This document shows, one piece after another, positions 43,929 through 52,521 of a stretch of 64,000 nucleotides of DNA. The notes under the pieces were generated by a model. The model saw only the letters and a program-made list of their open reading frames with translations. It did no database searches and was not told the origin of the DNA. The stretch's first letter is position 1, and every line of letters starts with the position of its first letter. The DNA comes from Streptomyces durocortorensis. GTDB taxonomy: Bacteria; Actinomycetota; Actinomycetes; Streptomycetales; Streptomycetaceae. The stretch is taken from positions 2,108,001 through 2,172,000 of the forward strand of contig NZ_CP134500.1 of the NCBI RefSeq assembly GCF_031760065.1, written 5' to 3'. Position numbers and translations under genes: made by a program.

Positions 43929-43958
43929 TTGACGCCCAGGTGACCTGCGCCCTACGGT
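43929..43958 (+). promoter_or_regulatory. csn operon promoter
   Basis: TTGACG (43929-43934) and TACGGT (43953-43958) are separated by 18 bases, close to the housekeeping consensus. The ROK repressor palindrome lies just downstream, over the expected start of transcription. Confidence 0.6.
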
Positions 43959-43971
43959 CCTCTCAACCGAA

Positions 43972-43986
43972 TAGGAAACTTTCCTA
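43972..43986 (+). promoter_or_regulatory. ROK repressor (CsnR-type) operator
   Basis: TAGGAAACTTTCCTA is a palindrome around a central C. It matches the AGGAAAsTTTCCT box described for the chitosan regulator CsnR of S. coelicolor and S. lividans. It lies 46 bases before the csnR start and overlaps the transcription start region. Confidence 0.82.
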
Positions 43987-44032
43987 ACAGAGTCACGGAC
44001 GCGAGTTCCTGACAGAGGGCGGTGCATCCACG

Positions 44033-45265
44033 ATGGCGGGAACCACTCCGGGCCCACCCGGCTCCCCGGGCACTCCGGGCACCCCCCGGGTGCTGCGGGC
44101 CATGAACGACCGGGCCGCCCTCGATCTGCTGCTGGAGCACGGGCCGCTCTCGCGGACCCGGATCGGGAAGCTCACCGGACTCTCCAAGCCGACCGCCTCC
44201 CAGCTGCTCGCCCGGCTGGAGGCGGCCGGTCTGGTCGTCGCCACCGGGACCAGCGAGGGGCGGCCCGGGCCCAGCGCGCAGCTCTACACGGTGAACGCGC
44301 GGGCCGCCCATGTGGCAGGGCTCGACGTGAACGCGCGGCGCATCGTCGCCGCCGTCGCGGACGTGACCGGTCGGACCGTCGGACAGTTCGAGCTGGCCAC
44401 CCCGGGGCGGCGCGCCGACAGCGTGGTGCGGCAGGTCGCCGACGCGCTGGACGGGGCGGCGAAGGACGCCGGGCTGACGCGGGCCGATGCCCACCGGGTC
44501 GTCATCGGCACCCCGGGCGCCTTCGACCCGGGCACCGGGCGGCTGCGGTACGCCTCGCACCTGCCCGGCTGGCACTCCCCCACCCTGCTGGACGAGCTGG
44601 CCGCGTTCCTGCCGATGCCGGTGGAGTACGAGAACGACGTCAACCTGGTCGCCGTCGCCGAGCAGCGGCTCGGCGCGGCCCGGGGCCACGAGGACTTCGT
44701 CCTGCTGTGGAACGAGGAAGGGCTCGGCGCCGCCCTCGTCATCAACGGGCGCCTGCACCGGGGCTTCACCGGCGGCGCGGGCGAGGTCGGCTTCCTGCCG
44801 GTGCCGGGCACCCCCCTCGTACGCCAGGTCGTCAAGGCCAACAGCGGAGGCTTCCAGGAGCTGGCGGGCGCCCAGGCCGTGCCCCGGCTCGCGAAGTCCC
44901 TGGGCATCGACACCCCGCAGCAGCCGTACGCCGGGGTCGCCGCCTCGCTGCTGGCGCGGGCGGCCGAGGCGTACGGGCAGGACGAGGCGCTGACCGAACT
45001 GCTGCGGCAGTACGCCCAGCGGCTGGCCACCGGGCTCGCCTCCGTCACCGCCGTCCTCGACCCCGGGCTGATCGTGCTGTCCGGCGGGGCGGTCGCGGCG
45101 GGCGGCGAGGTCCTGCGCTCCCTGATCCAGTCCGAGCTGGCCGAGCTCGCCGCCTCCCGGCCCCGGCTGGTGCTCGGCGAGATCGACCGCACCCCCGTCC
45201 TGCGTGGCGCCCTGGAACGGGCGCTCGCCGACACCCGCGACGAAGTGTTCGACACCTCGCGCTGA
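44033..45265 (+). CDS. csnR: ROK-family repressor of chitosan-oligomer use
   Basis: This 410-residue ROK transcription factor has an N-terminal winged helix (LLLEHGPLSRTRIGKLTGLSKPTASQLLARLEAAGLV). A sugar-kinase-like fold follows, with VIGTPGAFDPGTGRL, VEYENDVNLVAVAE and GLGAALVINGRLHRGFTGGAGEVGFLP. The usual zinc-binding CxCGxxGC motif of ROK kinases is not seen, in line with a pure regulator. It heads the operon and has the palindrome in its own promoter, so it controls itself and the importer, and is presumably released by chito- or glucosamine oligomers. ATG 44033 was used. Confidence 0.87.
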   Translation: MAGTTPGPPGSPGTPGTPRVLRAMNDRAALDLLLEHGPLSRTRIGKLTGLSKPTASQLLARLEAAGLVVATGTSEGRPGPSAQLYTVNARAAHVAGLDVNARRIVAAVADVTGRTVGQFELATPGRRADSVVRQVADALDGAAKDAGLTRADAHRVVIGTPGAFDPGTGRLRYASHLPGWHSPTLLDELAAFLPMPVEYENDVNLVAVAEQRLGAARGHEDFVLLWNEEGLGAALVINGRLHRGFTGGAGEVGFLPVPGTPLVRQVVKANSGGFQELAGAQAVPRLAKSLGIDTPQQPYAGVAASLLARAAEAYGQDEALTELLRQYAQRLATGLASVTAVLDPGLIVLSGGAVAAGGEVLRSLIQSELAELAASRPRLVLGEIDRTPVLRGALERALADTRDEVFDTSR

Positions 45266-45347
45266 ACCACCGCTCTCCCCTTCCACTTCTCCCCCCTTCC
45301 CCTCTCCCCCTGCCGTCTGTCACTTCCCCGTCCCTGGGAGTCTCGTC

Positions 45348-46679
45348 ATGCGCACAAGCCGTCTCACCACCACCGCTGTCGCCGTCGCCGCGATATCGGT
45401 GCTCGCCACCGCGTGTACCGGCCAGTCCGGAACCGGGGCCACCGACGACCCCAAGGCGAACACCACGATCAACTTCTGGCACGGCTGGAACTCGCCCGCC
45501 GAAGTGAAGGCCGTCCAGGACAACATCGACCGGTTCGAGAAGGCCCACCCGAACATCAAGGTCAAGGTCTCCGGCAACATCAACGACGACAAACTCAACC
45601 AGGCGCTGCGCGCGGGCGGTTCGAACGGGCCCGACGTGGTCTCCTCGTTCACCACCGCCAACGTCGGCAAGTTCTGCTCGTCGGGCGCGTTCGCCGATCT
45701 GAAGCCGTTCATCGAGAAGTCGAAGCTCGACCTGGAGAAGACCTTCCCGAAGGTTCTCCTCGACTACACCCAGTTCGAGGGCAAGCGCTGCGCCCTGCCG
45801 CTGCTCACGGACGCCTACGGCCTCTACTACAACAAGGACGCGTTCAGGAAGGCCGGGATCACCGCTCCGCCGAAGACGATGTCCGAACTGGCGAGCGTGG
45901 CGAAGAAACTGACGGTCGAGAAGGGCGACAGCTACTCGCAGCTCGGGTTCATGCCGAACTTCCACGGCTACGAGACCGTCGCCAGCCACTACCTGTCCTC
46001 GTGGGACCACAAGTACTTCGACGAGAACGGCAAGTCCAACATCGCCAAGGACCCGGCGTTCGCGGAGATGTTCACGTATCAGAAGCAACTGGTGGACGAT
46101 CTCGGCGGCTACGCCAAGCTGGAGAAGTACCGGGGCACCTTCGGTGACGAGTGGGGCGCCAAGCACCCCTTCCACACCGGCCAGGTGGCCATGCAGCTGG
46201 ACGGCGAGTGGCGGCTCGGGATGGCCGAGGACGCCGGGGCCGACTTCGAGATCGGGGTCGCCCCGATGCCCGTCGCCGACGACGAGGCGGACAGCTACGG
46301 CAAGGGCTTCCTCTCCGGCACGGTCGTGGGCATCGCCCCCGCCAGCAAGAAGCAGAACGCCGCGTGGGAGCTGGTGAAGTACATGACCAGCGACACCGAG
46401 GCGGTCGTCAACTTCGCCAACGGCATCCGCAATGTTCCCTCCACCCTGGAGGCGCTGAAGTCGCCCGACCTGAAGTTCGACCCGCGCTTCCGGACCTTCC
46501 TGGACATCGCCCAGCACCCGAAGTCCAGCACCCCGGACGGGGCCGTCAACGGATCGACGTACCAGCTGACCCTTCAGGACTTCGGCTACCAGTACGAGAA
46601 GGGCGCGGTGAAGGACCTCCAGGCCGGCCTGGAGAAGACCGCCCGGCAGATCGACACCGACATCGCCAAGGCCAAGTAG
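45348..46679 (+). CDS. csnE: ABC sugar importer, solute-binding lipoprotein
   Basis: This 443-residue extracellular binding protein is for the csn sugar importer. Its lipoprotein signal peptide ends ISVLATAC, with Cys23 as lipidation site; the lipobox has Ala at -3, slightly off consensus. The mature domain has TTINFWHGWNSPAEVKAVQ, LPLLTDAYGLYYNKDAFRKAGI and GQVAMQLDGEWRLGM, standard for family 1 binding proteins. ATG 45348 has GGGAG 7 bases upstream. It follows csnR by 82 bases in the same transcript. Glucosamine oligosaccharides are the expected ligand from the operon type. Confidence 0.92.
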   Translation: MRTSRLTTTAVAVAAISVLATACTGQSGTGATDDPKANTTINFWHGWNSPAEVKAVQDNIDRFEKAHPNIKVKVSGNINDDKLNQALRAGGSNGPDVVSSFTTANVGKFCSSGAFADLKPFIEKSKLDLEKTFPKVLLDYTQFEGKRCALPLLTDAYGLYYNKDAFRKAGITAPPKTMSELASVAKKLTVEKGDSYSQLGFMPNFHGYETVASHYLSSWDHKYFDENGKSNIAKDPAFAEMFTYQKQLVDDLGGYAKLEKYRGTFGDEWGAKHPFHTGQVAMQLDGEWRLGMAEDAGADFEIGVAPMPVADDEADSYGKGFLSGTVVGIAPASKKQNAAWELVKYMTSDTEAVVNFANGIRNVPSTLEALKSPDLKFDPRFRTFLDIAQHPKSSTPDGAVNGSTYQLTLQDFGYQYEKGAVKDLQAGLEKTARQIDTDIAKAK

Positions 46680-46685
46680 CCCCCG

Positions 46686-47627
46686 ATGACGACGCACACA
46701 CTCCGCTCCAAGCGCCGCAGATCGGCGCTGCGGAACGCGGCCTTCATGTCGCCGTGGCTGATCGGGTTCTCGGTCTTCTTCGCCTACCCGATGGTCTCTA
46801 CGGTCTACTTCTCGTTCACGGACTACGACGGGTTCGGGGCGCCGGTCTTCAACGGGCTGACGAACTGGACGTACGTCTTCCAGGACTATCCGATGTTCTG
46901 GCCGTCGCTGTGGAACACGCTCTGGCTGGTGGTCGTCGTGGTCACCTGCCGGGTCGTCTTCGGGCTCGGCATCGGTCTGCTGATCACCAAGATCAAGACG
47001 GGGACGGGAGTCTTCCGGACGCTGTTCTACCTGCCCTACCTGGCCCCGCCGGTCGCCGCGACGCTCGCCTTCGTCTTTCTGCTCAACCCCGGCACCGGGC
47101 CGGTCAACGCGATCCTCGGGGACCTGGGGCTGCCGACGCCCGGCTGGTTCAACGACGCCACCTGGTCCAAGCCCGCGCTCACCATGCTCGCGGTCTGGGG
47201 CATCGGGGACCTGATGGTGATCTTCATGGCCTCGCTGCTGGACGTACCGACCGAGCAGTACGAGGCGGCCGAGCTGGACGGCGCGTCCGCCTGGCAGAAG
47301 TTCCGCTTCGTGACCCTGCCGAACATCTCGCCGATCGTGCTGTTCGCCGTGGTGACGGGCGTCATCCAGGCCATGCAGTACTACACGCAGCCGCTGGTGG
47401 CGGGGAAGGTCGCCTCCGGGGTGATCGGCGGCTCAGGGCAGTCCTTCGAGCCCGGCTATCCCGACAAGTCGACACTCACGCTTCCCCAGCTCGTCTACAA
47501 CCTCGGCTTCCAGCGTTTCGACTACGGCGCCGCCTGTGTCGTCGCCCTCATCCTGTTCGCCCTGGCCATGGCCTTCACCGCGCTGCTCATGCGGGGCCGC
47601 AACAACCTCATCCAGGCCGGTGACTGA
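46686..47627 (+). CDS. csnF: ABC sugar importer permease 1
   Basis: This 313-residue inner-membrane permease of the MalF type has six membrane helices. It carries the EAA loop EQYEAAELDGASAWQKFRFVTLPNISPI, which contacts the ATPase. It begins 6 bases after csnE. No ATP-binding subunit is encoded in the operon, so the importer must use a shared ATPase such as MsiK, as is normal for Streptomyces sugar transporters. Confidence 0.93.
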   Translation: MTTHTLRSKRRRSALRNAAFMSPWLIGFSVFFAYPMVSTVYFSFTDYDGFGAPVFNGLTNWTYVFQDYPMFWPSLWNTLWLVVVVVTCRVVFGLGIGLLITKIKTGTGVFRTLFYLPYLAPPVAATLAFVFLLNPGTGPVNAILGDLGLPTPGWFNDATWSKPALTMLAVWGIGDLMVIFMASLLDVPTEQYEAAELDGASAWQKFRFVTLPNISPIVLFAVVTGVIQAMQYYTQPLVAGKVASGVIGGSGQSFEPGYPDKSTLTLPQLVYNLGFQRFDYGAACVVALILFALAMAFTALLMRGRNNLIQAGD

Positions 47628-47630
47628 GCC

Positions 47631-48536
47631 ATGACCCAACTCCTCGACAAGCCCGCGGCCGGCACCGCCCCGGCGACCGGCCCGCGGACGCCCGCCGAGC
47701 GCACCGCCCGCCGCAAGGCGCTGCTGCACTGGATCGCCGTGCACTCCCTCGGGATCGCCGCCGCGCTCTTCTTCGTGCTGCCGTTCGTCTTCGTGGTGCT
47801 CACCTCGCTGATGAACGACCAGCAGGCGCTGACCCGTGACCTCACCCCGAACACCTGGGAGTGGGGCAACTACGAGCGGGTCTTCAACACCCCGGGCTTC
47901 CTCACCTGGTGGCGCAACACCCTGCTGTACGCGGGGCTCGGCACCGTCCTCACCCTCGTCTCGTCCATCCCGGTGGCGTACGCCCTGGCGAAGTTCCGCT
48001 TCCGGGGCCGCAAGCTGTCGCTGATGCTCGTCATCTCGATGATGATGCTGCCGCCGCAGGTCGTCATCATCCCGATGTACCTGTTCTGGGCGAAGCAGAT
48101 GGACCTGTCAGGCACGCTGTGGCCGCTGATCATCCCGATGGCCTTCGGTGACGCGTTCTCCATCTTCCTGCTGCGGCAGTTCCTGCTGACCATTCCGAAC
48201 GAGTACCTGGACGCGGCGAAGGTCGACGGCTGCGGCGAGTTCCGCACGCTGATCAAGGTCGTCCTGCCGATGGCCAGGCCCGGCATCGCGGCCGTCGCCC
48301 TCTTCCAGTTCTTCTATGCCTGGAACGACTACTTCGGACCACAGATCTACGCCTCCGAGAACCCGGCCGCCTGGACGCTCAGTTACGGCCTGGAGTCCTT
48401 CAAGGGCGCGCACCACACCGACTGGAACCTGACCATGGCCGCGACCGTTCTGGTCATGGCCCCCGTGATCGCCGTCTTCTTCTTTGCCCAGAAGGCATTC
48501 GTCGAGGGCGTCACACTGACCGGAGTAAAGGGCTGA
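47631..48536 (+). CDS. csnG: ABC sugar importer permease 2
   Basis: This 301-residue MalG-type permease has six helices and the EAA motif NEYLDAAKVDGCGEFRTLIKVVLPMARPGI. It pairs with CsnF to form the channel. The start ATG 47631 lies 3 bases after the csnF stop, so translation is coupled. The cytoplasmic N-terminus of about 35 residues is Ala/Thr/Pro-rich. It is followed after 2 bases by csnH. Confidence 0.93.
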   Translation: MTQLLDKPAAGTAPATGPRTPAERTARRKALLHWIAVHSLGIAAALFFVLPFVFVVLTSLMNDQQALTRDLTPNTWEWGNYERVFNTPGFLTWWRNTLLYAGLGTVLTLVSSIPVAYALAKFRFRGRKLSLMLVISMMMLPPQVVIIPMYLFWAKQMDLSGTLWPLIIPMAFGDAFSIFLLRQFLLTIPNEYLDAAKVDGCGEFRTLIKVVLPMARPGIAAVALFQFFYAWNDYFGPQIYASENPAAWTLSYGLESFKGAHHTDWNLTMAATVLVMAPVIAVFFFAQKAFVEGVTLTGVKG

Positions 48537-48538
48537 CA

Positions 48539-49804
48539 ATGAAGCTCGCAGTAGTGGGTGGCGGGTCCACCTACACCCCTGAACTGATCGACGGATTCGC
48601 CCGGTTGCGGGACACGCTCCCGGTCGAGGAGCTGGTCCTCGTCGACCCCGCTGCCGACCGGCTGGAGCTGGTCGGCGGCCTCGCGCGGCGGATCTTCGCC
48701 AAGCAGGACCACGCCGGGAAGATCACCACGACCACCGACCTGGACGCGGGCGTCGCCGACGCCGACGCGGTCCTCCTCCAGCTGCGCGTCGGCGGACAGG
48801 CCGCGCGCGACCAGGACGAGACCTGGCCGCTGGAGTGCGGCTGCGTCGGCCAGGAGACCACCGGCGCGGGCGGTCTCGCCAAGGCGCTGCGGACCGTGCC
48901 GGTCGTCCTGGACATCGCCGAGCGGGTGCGCCGCACCAACCCGGACGCCTGGATCATCGACTTCACCAACCCGGTCGGCATCGTCACCCGCGCGCTGCTC
49001 CAGGCCGGGCACAAGGCGGTCGGCCTGTGCAACGTGGCGATCGGCTTCCAGCGCAAGTTCGCCCGCCTGCTGGAGGTGGAGCCGGGCGCGGTCCACCTCG
49101 ACCACGTCGGGCTCAACCACCTCACCTGGGAGCTGGGCGTGCGTCTGGGCGGCCCGGACGGTGAGAACGTGCTGCCCAAGCTGCTGACCGAGCACGGCGA
49201 CGCCATCGCGGACGACCTCCGCATGGACCGGCGGATCGTGGACCGGCTCGGCGTCGTCCCCTCGTACTACCTGCGCTACTTCTACGCCCACGACGAGGTC
49301 GTCCGGGAGCTCGGCACCAAGCCGTCCCGGGCCGCCGAGGTCGCGGCGATGGAGAAGGAGCTGCTGGCGATGTACGGCGACCCGGCGCTGGACGAGAAGC
49401 CCGAGCTGCTCGCCAAGCGCGGCGGCGCGTTCTACTCGGAGGCGGCGGTCGACCTCGCGGCCTCCCTGCTGGGCGGCGGCGGTTCGCCGGTCCAGGTGGT
49501 GAACACGTACAACAACGGGACGCTGCCGTTCCTCCCGGACGACGCGGTCATCGAGGTGCAGGCCCGGGTCGGCCACGACGGTGCGGCCCCGCTGGCCGTG
49601 CCCGCGCTGGACCCGCTGTACGCCGGTCTCATCGCCAACGTGACGGCGTACGAGGACCTCGCCCTGGAAGCGGCGCTGCGCGGCGGCCGGGACCGGGTCT
49701 TCAAGGCTCTGCTCGCCCATCCGCTGATCGGCCAGTACGAGTACGCCGAGGGCCTCACCGACCGGCTGATCGCCCACAACCGGGAGCACCTCGCGTGGGC
49801 GTGA
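48539..49804 (+). CDS. csnH: GH4 glycosidase of the csn operon
   Basis: This 421-residue NAD+- and metal-dependent glycosidase of family GH4 uses oxidation, elimination and reduction to cut glycosides. KLAVVGGGSTYTPELI is the dinucleotide-binding loop. LCNVAIGF (metal Cys) and GLNHLTW (metal His) are the usual GH4 ligands, and YNNGTLPFLPDDAVIEV is typical of the 6-phospho-beta-glucosidase branch. In this operon the substrate is more likely an imported glucosamine disaccharide. ATG 48539 lies 2 bases after csnG. Confidence 0.9.
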   Translation: MKLAVVGGGSTYTPELIDGFARLRDTLPVEELVLVDPAADRLELVGGLARRIFAKQDHAGKITTTTDLDAGVADADAVLLQLRVGGQAARDQDETWPLECGCVGQETTGAGGLAKALRTVPVVLDIAERVRRTNPDAWIIDFTNPVGIVTRALLQAGHKAVGLCNVAIGFQRKFARLLEVEPGAVHLDHVGLNHLTWELGVRLGGPDGENVLPKLLTEHGDAIADDLRMDRRIVDRLGVVPSYYLRYFYAHDEVVRELGTKPSRAAEVAAMEKELLAMYGDPALDEKPELLAKRGGAFYSEAAVDLAASLLGGGGSPVQVVNTYNNGTLPFLPDDAVIEVQARVGHDGAAPLAVPALDPLYAGLIANVTAYEDLALEAALRGGRDRVFKALLAHPLIGQYEYAEGLTDRLIAHNREHLAWA

Positions 49805-50769
49805 ACGTGTCGGTCGTCGCCGTCGACGCGGGCAACAGCAAGACCGATGTGGCGCTGATCGGCGCGGACGGCACGGTGCTGGCCTCGGCCCGGGGCGGCG
49901 GTTTCCAGCCCCCGGTCGTGGGGGTGGCGGCGGCGGTCGACGGGCTGGCCTCCGTACTGGAGCGGGCGGTGGCGGACCTGCCGGGCCCGGTCGGCTCGCT
50001 CGGGCATCTCTCCGCGTGTCTGGCCAACGCCGATCTGCCGGTCGAGGAGGCCGAGTTGGCGGCCGCCCTGGAGGCGCGCGCCTGGGGCACCTCGGTGGAG
50101 GTCCGCAACGACACCTTCGCGATCCTGCGCGCAGGGGTGGACGAGCCCCGGGGCGTGGCGGTGGTGTGCGGGGCCGGGATCAACTGCGTGGGCATGACCC
50201 CGGACGGCCGGGCCGCCCGCTTCCCCGCGATCGGGCGGATGTCCGGTGACTGGGGCGGCGGTTCGGGTCTGGCGGAGGAGGCCCTGTGGTTCGCCGCCCG
50301 CGCCGAGGACGGGCGCGGCGAGCCGACGGAGCTGGTCCGGGCGCTGCCGGGGCACTTCGGTCTCGGCTCGGTGTACGCGCTCATCGAGGCGCTGCACCGG
50401 GGCGCCGTCGAGCCGGGGCGGCGGCACGAGATGACGCCGGTGCTGTTCGCCACGGCGGCCGCCGGGGACGCGGTGGCGGCCGCGCTGGTGGAGCGGCAGG
50501 CGGCGGAGGTGGCGGCGATGGCCTCGGTGGCGCTGGCCCGCCTGGAGCTGCTGGAGGAGGAGGTTCCGGTGCTGTTGGGCGGCAGTGTGCTGGCCGCACG
50601 GCATCCGCAGCTGAACGACCGGATCGCCGATCTGCTGGCCGCCCGTGCACCGAAGGCCGACGTGCGTGTGGTGACCGAGCCGCCGGTGCTGGGTGCGGCG
50701 CTGCTGGGCCTGGACCGTACGGGTGCGGCGCCGGAGGTGCACCGCAGGCTGCGCGCGCAGTACGCCTGA
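49795..50769 (+). CDS. csnK: BadF/BadG-type sugar kinase of the csn operon
   Basis: This 324-residue kinase of the BadF/BadG/BcrA ATPase family includes N-acetylglucosamine and glucosamine kinases. SVVAVDAGNSKTDVALIG is the phosphate 1 loop, VEVRNDTFAILRAG the phosphate-acceptor Asp region, and VVCGAGINCVGM with MSGDWGGGSGLAEEAL the phosphate 2 and sugar-binding loops. GTG 49795 overlaps the end of csnH by 10 bases. It would phosphorylate the glucosamine released by CsnH and ends the operon at a strong terminator. Confidence 0.9.
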   Translation: MGVNVSVVAVDAGNSKTDVALIGADGTVLASARGGGFQPPVVGVAAAVDGLASVLERAVADLPGPVGSLGHLSACLANADLPVEEAELAAALEARAWGTSVEVRNDTFAILRAGVDEPRGVAVVCGAGINCVGMTPDGRAARFPAIGRMSGDWGGGSGLAEEALWFAARAEDGRGEPTELVRALPGHFGLGSVYALIEALHRGAVEPGRRHEMTPVLFATAAAGDAVAAALVERQAAEVAAMASVALARLELLEEEVPVLLGGSVLAARHPQLNDRIADLLAARAPKADVRVVTEPPVLGAALLGLDRTGAAPEVHRRLRAQYA

Positions 50770-50791
50770 GGCCGGAGCACACGGAACGCCA

Positions 50792-50830
50792 GGGGGCGCC
50801 CCACCGGAGACCGCGCGGTGGGGCGCCCCC
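50792..50830 (+). terminator. csn operon terminator
   Basis: Arms 50792-50806 and 50816-50830 pair perfectly over 15 bases around a 9-base loop, 22 bases after the csnK stop. Confidence 0.88.
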
Positions 50831-51121
50831 TTGTACGCGGGAGCCGCCCCTCGTACGGGGGACAGGAGGGGGGCGAGGGAACCGATCGGCCTCGTGGAAC
50901 GTGTACCTGATGGGGAGTCCGTTCGCTTATGGGGATGTTTCCGGGCACGTCGCACCGGTTGTCTTGATCGGCCGCGTCCGCACTGATCGAATGCGGGGGC
51001 CGATGGGGGATCTGGGCGTTCCTGGTGTGGATGCCCGTCCCCGCGGCCATACTTCTGGCCGGGCACGCGCCGTCCGGAAGGGGACGGGGGACCCGCCGTC
51101 CGTGACCGAGGGGGAGGTCGA
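50831..51121 (+). other. leader and promoter region of the pknG operon
   Basis: This 291-base region has no gene on either strand. A GGGGAGG ribosome site at 51108-51114 serves the first gene. The promoter was not confidently located. Confidence 0.4.
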
Positions 51122-52510
51122 GTGACACACCCGCCGAGCGGCGGCACGCCGCCGCTGCACGCGCCGGACCCGGTGTCCGCGCCCGTCGGCGTGCCCGCAC
51201 CGCGTGGCGGCGGCTTGGGCGCACAGGCGCGGCGGCTGCGTGCCGTGGCGACGACCGAGCCCGGCCGACTCCAGATCATCGGGGCCGTCCTGGCCCTGCT
51301 CGTCGTGGCGTTCGGTGCGGTGACCACCCTGGAGATATCCCAGCGGGCCGCCGCCGCCGACGACGTGGTCGGGCGCAGCCAGCCGCTGAGCGCCGACGCG
51401 GCGGACATCTACCGCTTCCTCGCGGACGCGGACACCTCCGCGGCCAGTGGCTTCCTCGCGGGTGCGCAGGAGCCCGACGCCGTGCGCGAGCAGTACCGGA
51501 AGGACATCGAGGAAGCCGCGCGGCTGCTGGTGAAGGCCGCGGCGAACACGGACTCCGCCACCGCGTCCGGGCGGGAGATCACCACGCTCAACGAGCTTCT
51601 TCCGGTCTACACGGGCCTGATCGAGCGGGCCCGCGCCAACAACCGACAGGGCCTGCCGCTGGGTGGCGCCTATCTGCGGTACGCGAACCAGAAGATGACC
51701 GGCGAGATGCTGCCCGCCGCCGAACGGCTGTACGCGGCGGAGACCGGCCGGCTGGAGTCGGACTCCGCCGACGCCCGGCGGTGGCCGCTCCTGTCGCTCG
51801 GGGCCGGGTTCCTGGCGCTGGTCGCGCTGGCGTGGATGCAGCGACGCACCTACCGCCGGACGAACCGGGTGCTGAACCACGGGCTGCTGGCGGCGACCGC
51901 GGCCGCGTCGGTGGTGGTGCTCTGGCTCGCCGTGGGGCATGCCGTGGCCCGTACGGAGCTGCGGTCGGCGATGACGCACGGCCAGGCCTCGCTGGATGTG
52001 CTCAACGACGCCCGGATCAACTCCCTGAAGGCGCGCGCCAATGAGAATCTGACCCTGGTGGCGCGCGGTGCCGTGTTGACGGCCGACGGCTCCGCCGACC
52101 AGTACGAGACGGACTACACCACGGGTATGAAGGCGTTGAAGGACCGGCTGGAGAAGGCCGAACGGCTCGCCGACGACAGGAGCGGGAGCGAGCCGGTGGC
52201 CAGGGCCGCCACCGCCGTGTCCGAGTGGCAGAGCCGCCACCGTGCGGCGCGTGCCACGGACGACCAGGGCGACTACGGCAGCGCGTTGCAGCAGATCATC
52301 GGGGCCGAGGGGTCCACCGGCGAGTCCTTCCAGCAGGTGGACGCCGCGCTGAGGAAGGCGCTCGCCCATGAGCAGGGCGAGTTCACCGCGGCGGCGGAGG
52401 ACGGGCGCGGGGCGCTGCGGGGCCTGCCGACAGGGGCCGCGGCGCTGGCGGTGCTGGGGGCGATCGCCGTGATCGTCGGGGTCAACCGCAGGCTCTCGGA
52501 GTACCGGTGA
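51122..52510 (+). CDS. GlnX-like four-helix membrane sensor protein
   Basis: This 462-residue membrane protein has helices at about 51-73, 221-239, 253-275 and 433-455. They enclose two extracytoplasmic helical domains of about 150 residues each (74-220 and 276-432). That topology, and the position immediately before a GlnH-like binding protein and a PknG kinase, match mycobacterial GlnX. There GlnX is thought to pass amino-acid binding by GlnH to PknG. The N-terminal 40 residues are Pro/Gly-rich and cytoplasmic. No enzymatic motif is visible. Start is GTG 51122 with GGGGAGG 7 bases before it. It is first of seven packed genes. Confidence 0.8.
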   Translation: MTHPPSGGTPPLHAPDPVSAPVGVPAPRGGGLGAQARRLRAVATTEPGRLQIIGAVLALLVVAFGAVTTLEISQRAAAADDVVGRSQPLSADAADIYRFLADADTSAASGFLAGAQEPDAVREQYRKDIEEAARLLVKAAANTDSATASGREITTLNELLPVYTGLIERARANNRQGLPLGGAYLRYANQKMTGEMLPAAERLYAAETGRLESDSADARRWPLLSLGAGFLALVALAWMQRRTYRRTNRVLNHGLLAATAAASVVVLWLAVGHAVARTELRSAMTHGQASLDVLNDARINSLKARANENLTLVARGAVLTADGSADQYETDYTTGMKALKDRLEKAERLADDRSGSEPVARAATAVSEWQSRHRAARATDDQGDYGSALQQIIGAEGSTGESFQQVDAALRKALAHEQGEFTAAAEDGRGALRGLPTGAAALAVLGAIAVIVGVNRRLSEYR

Positions 52511-52521
52511 GAGGGGCAGCG

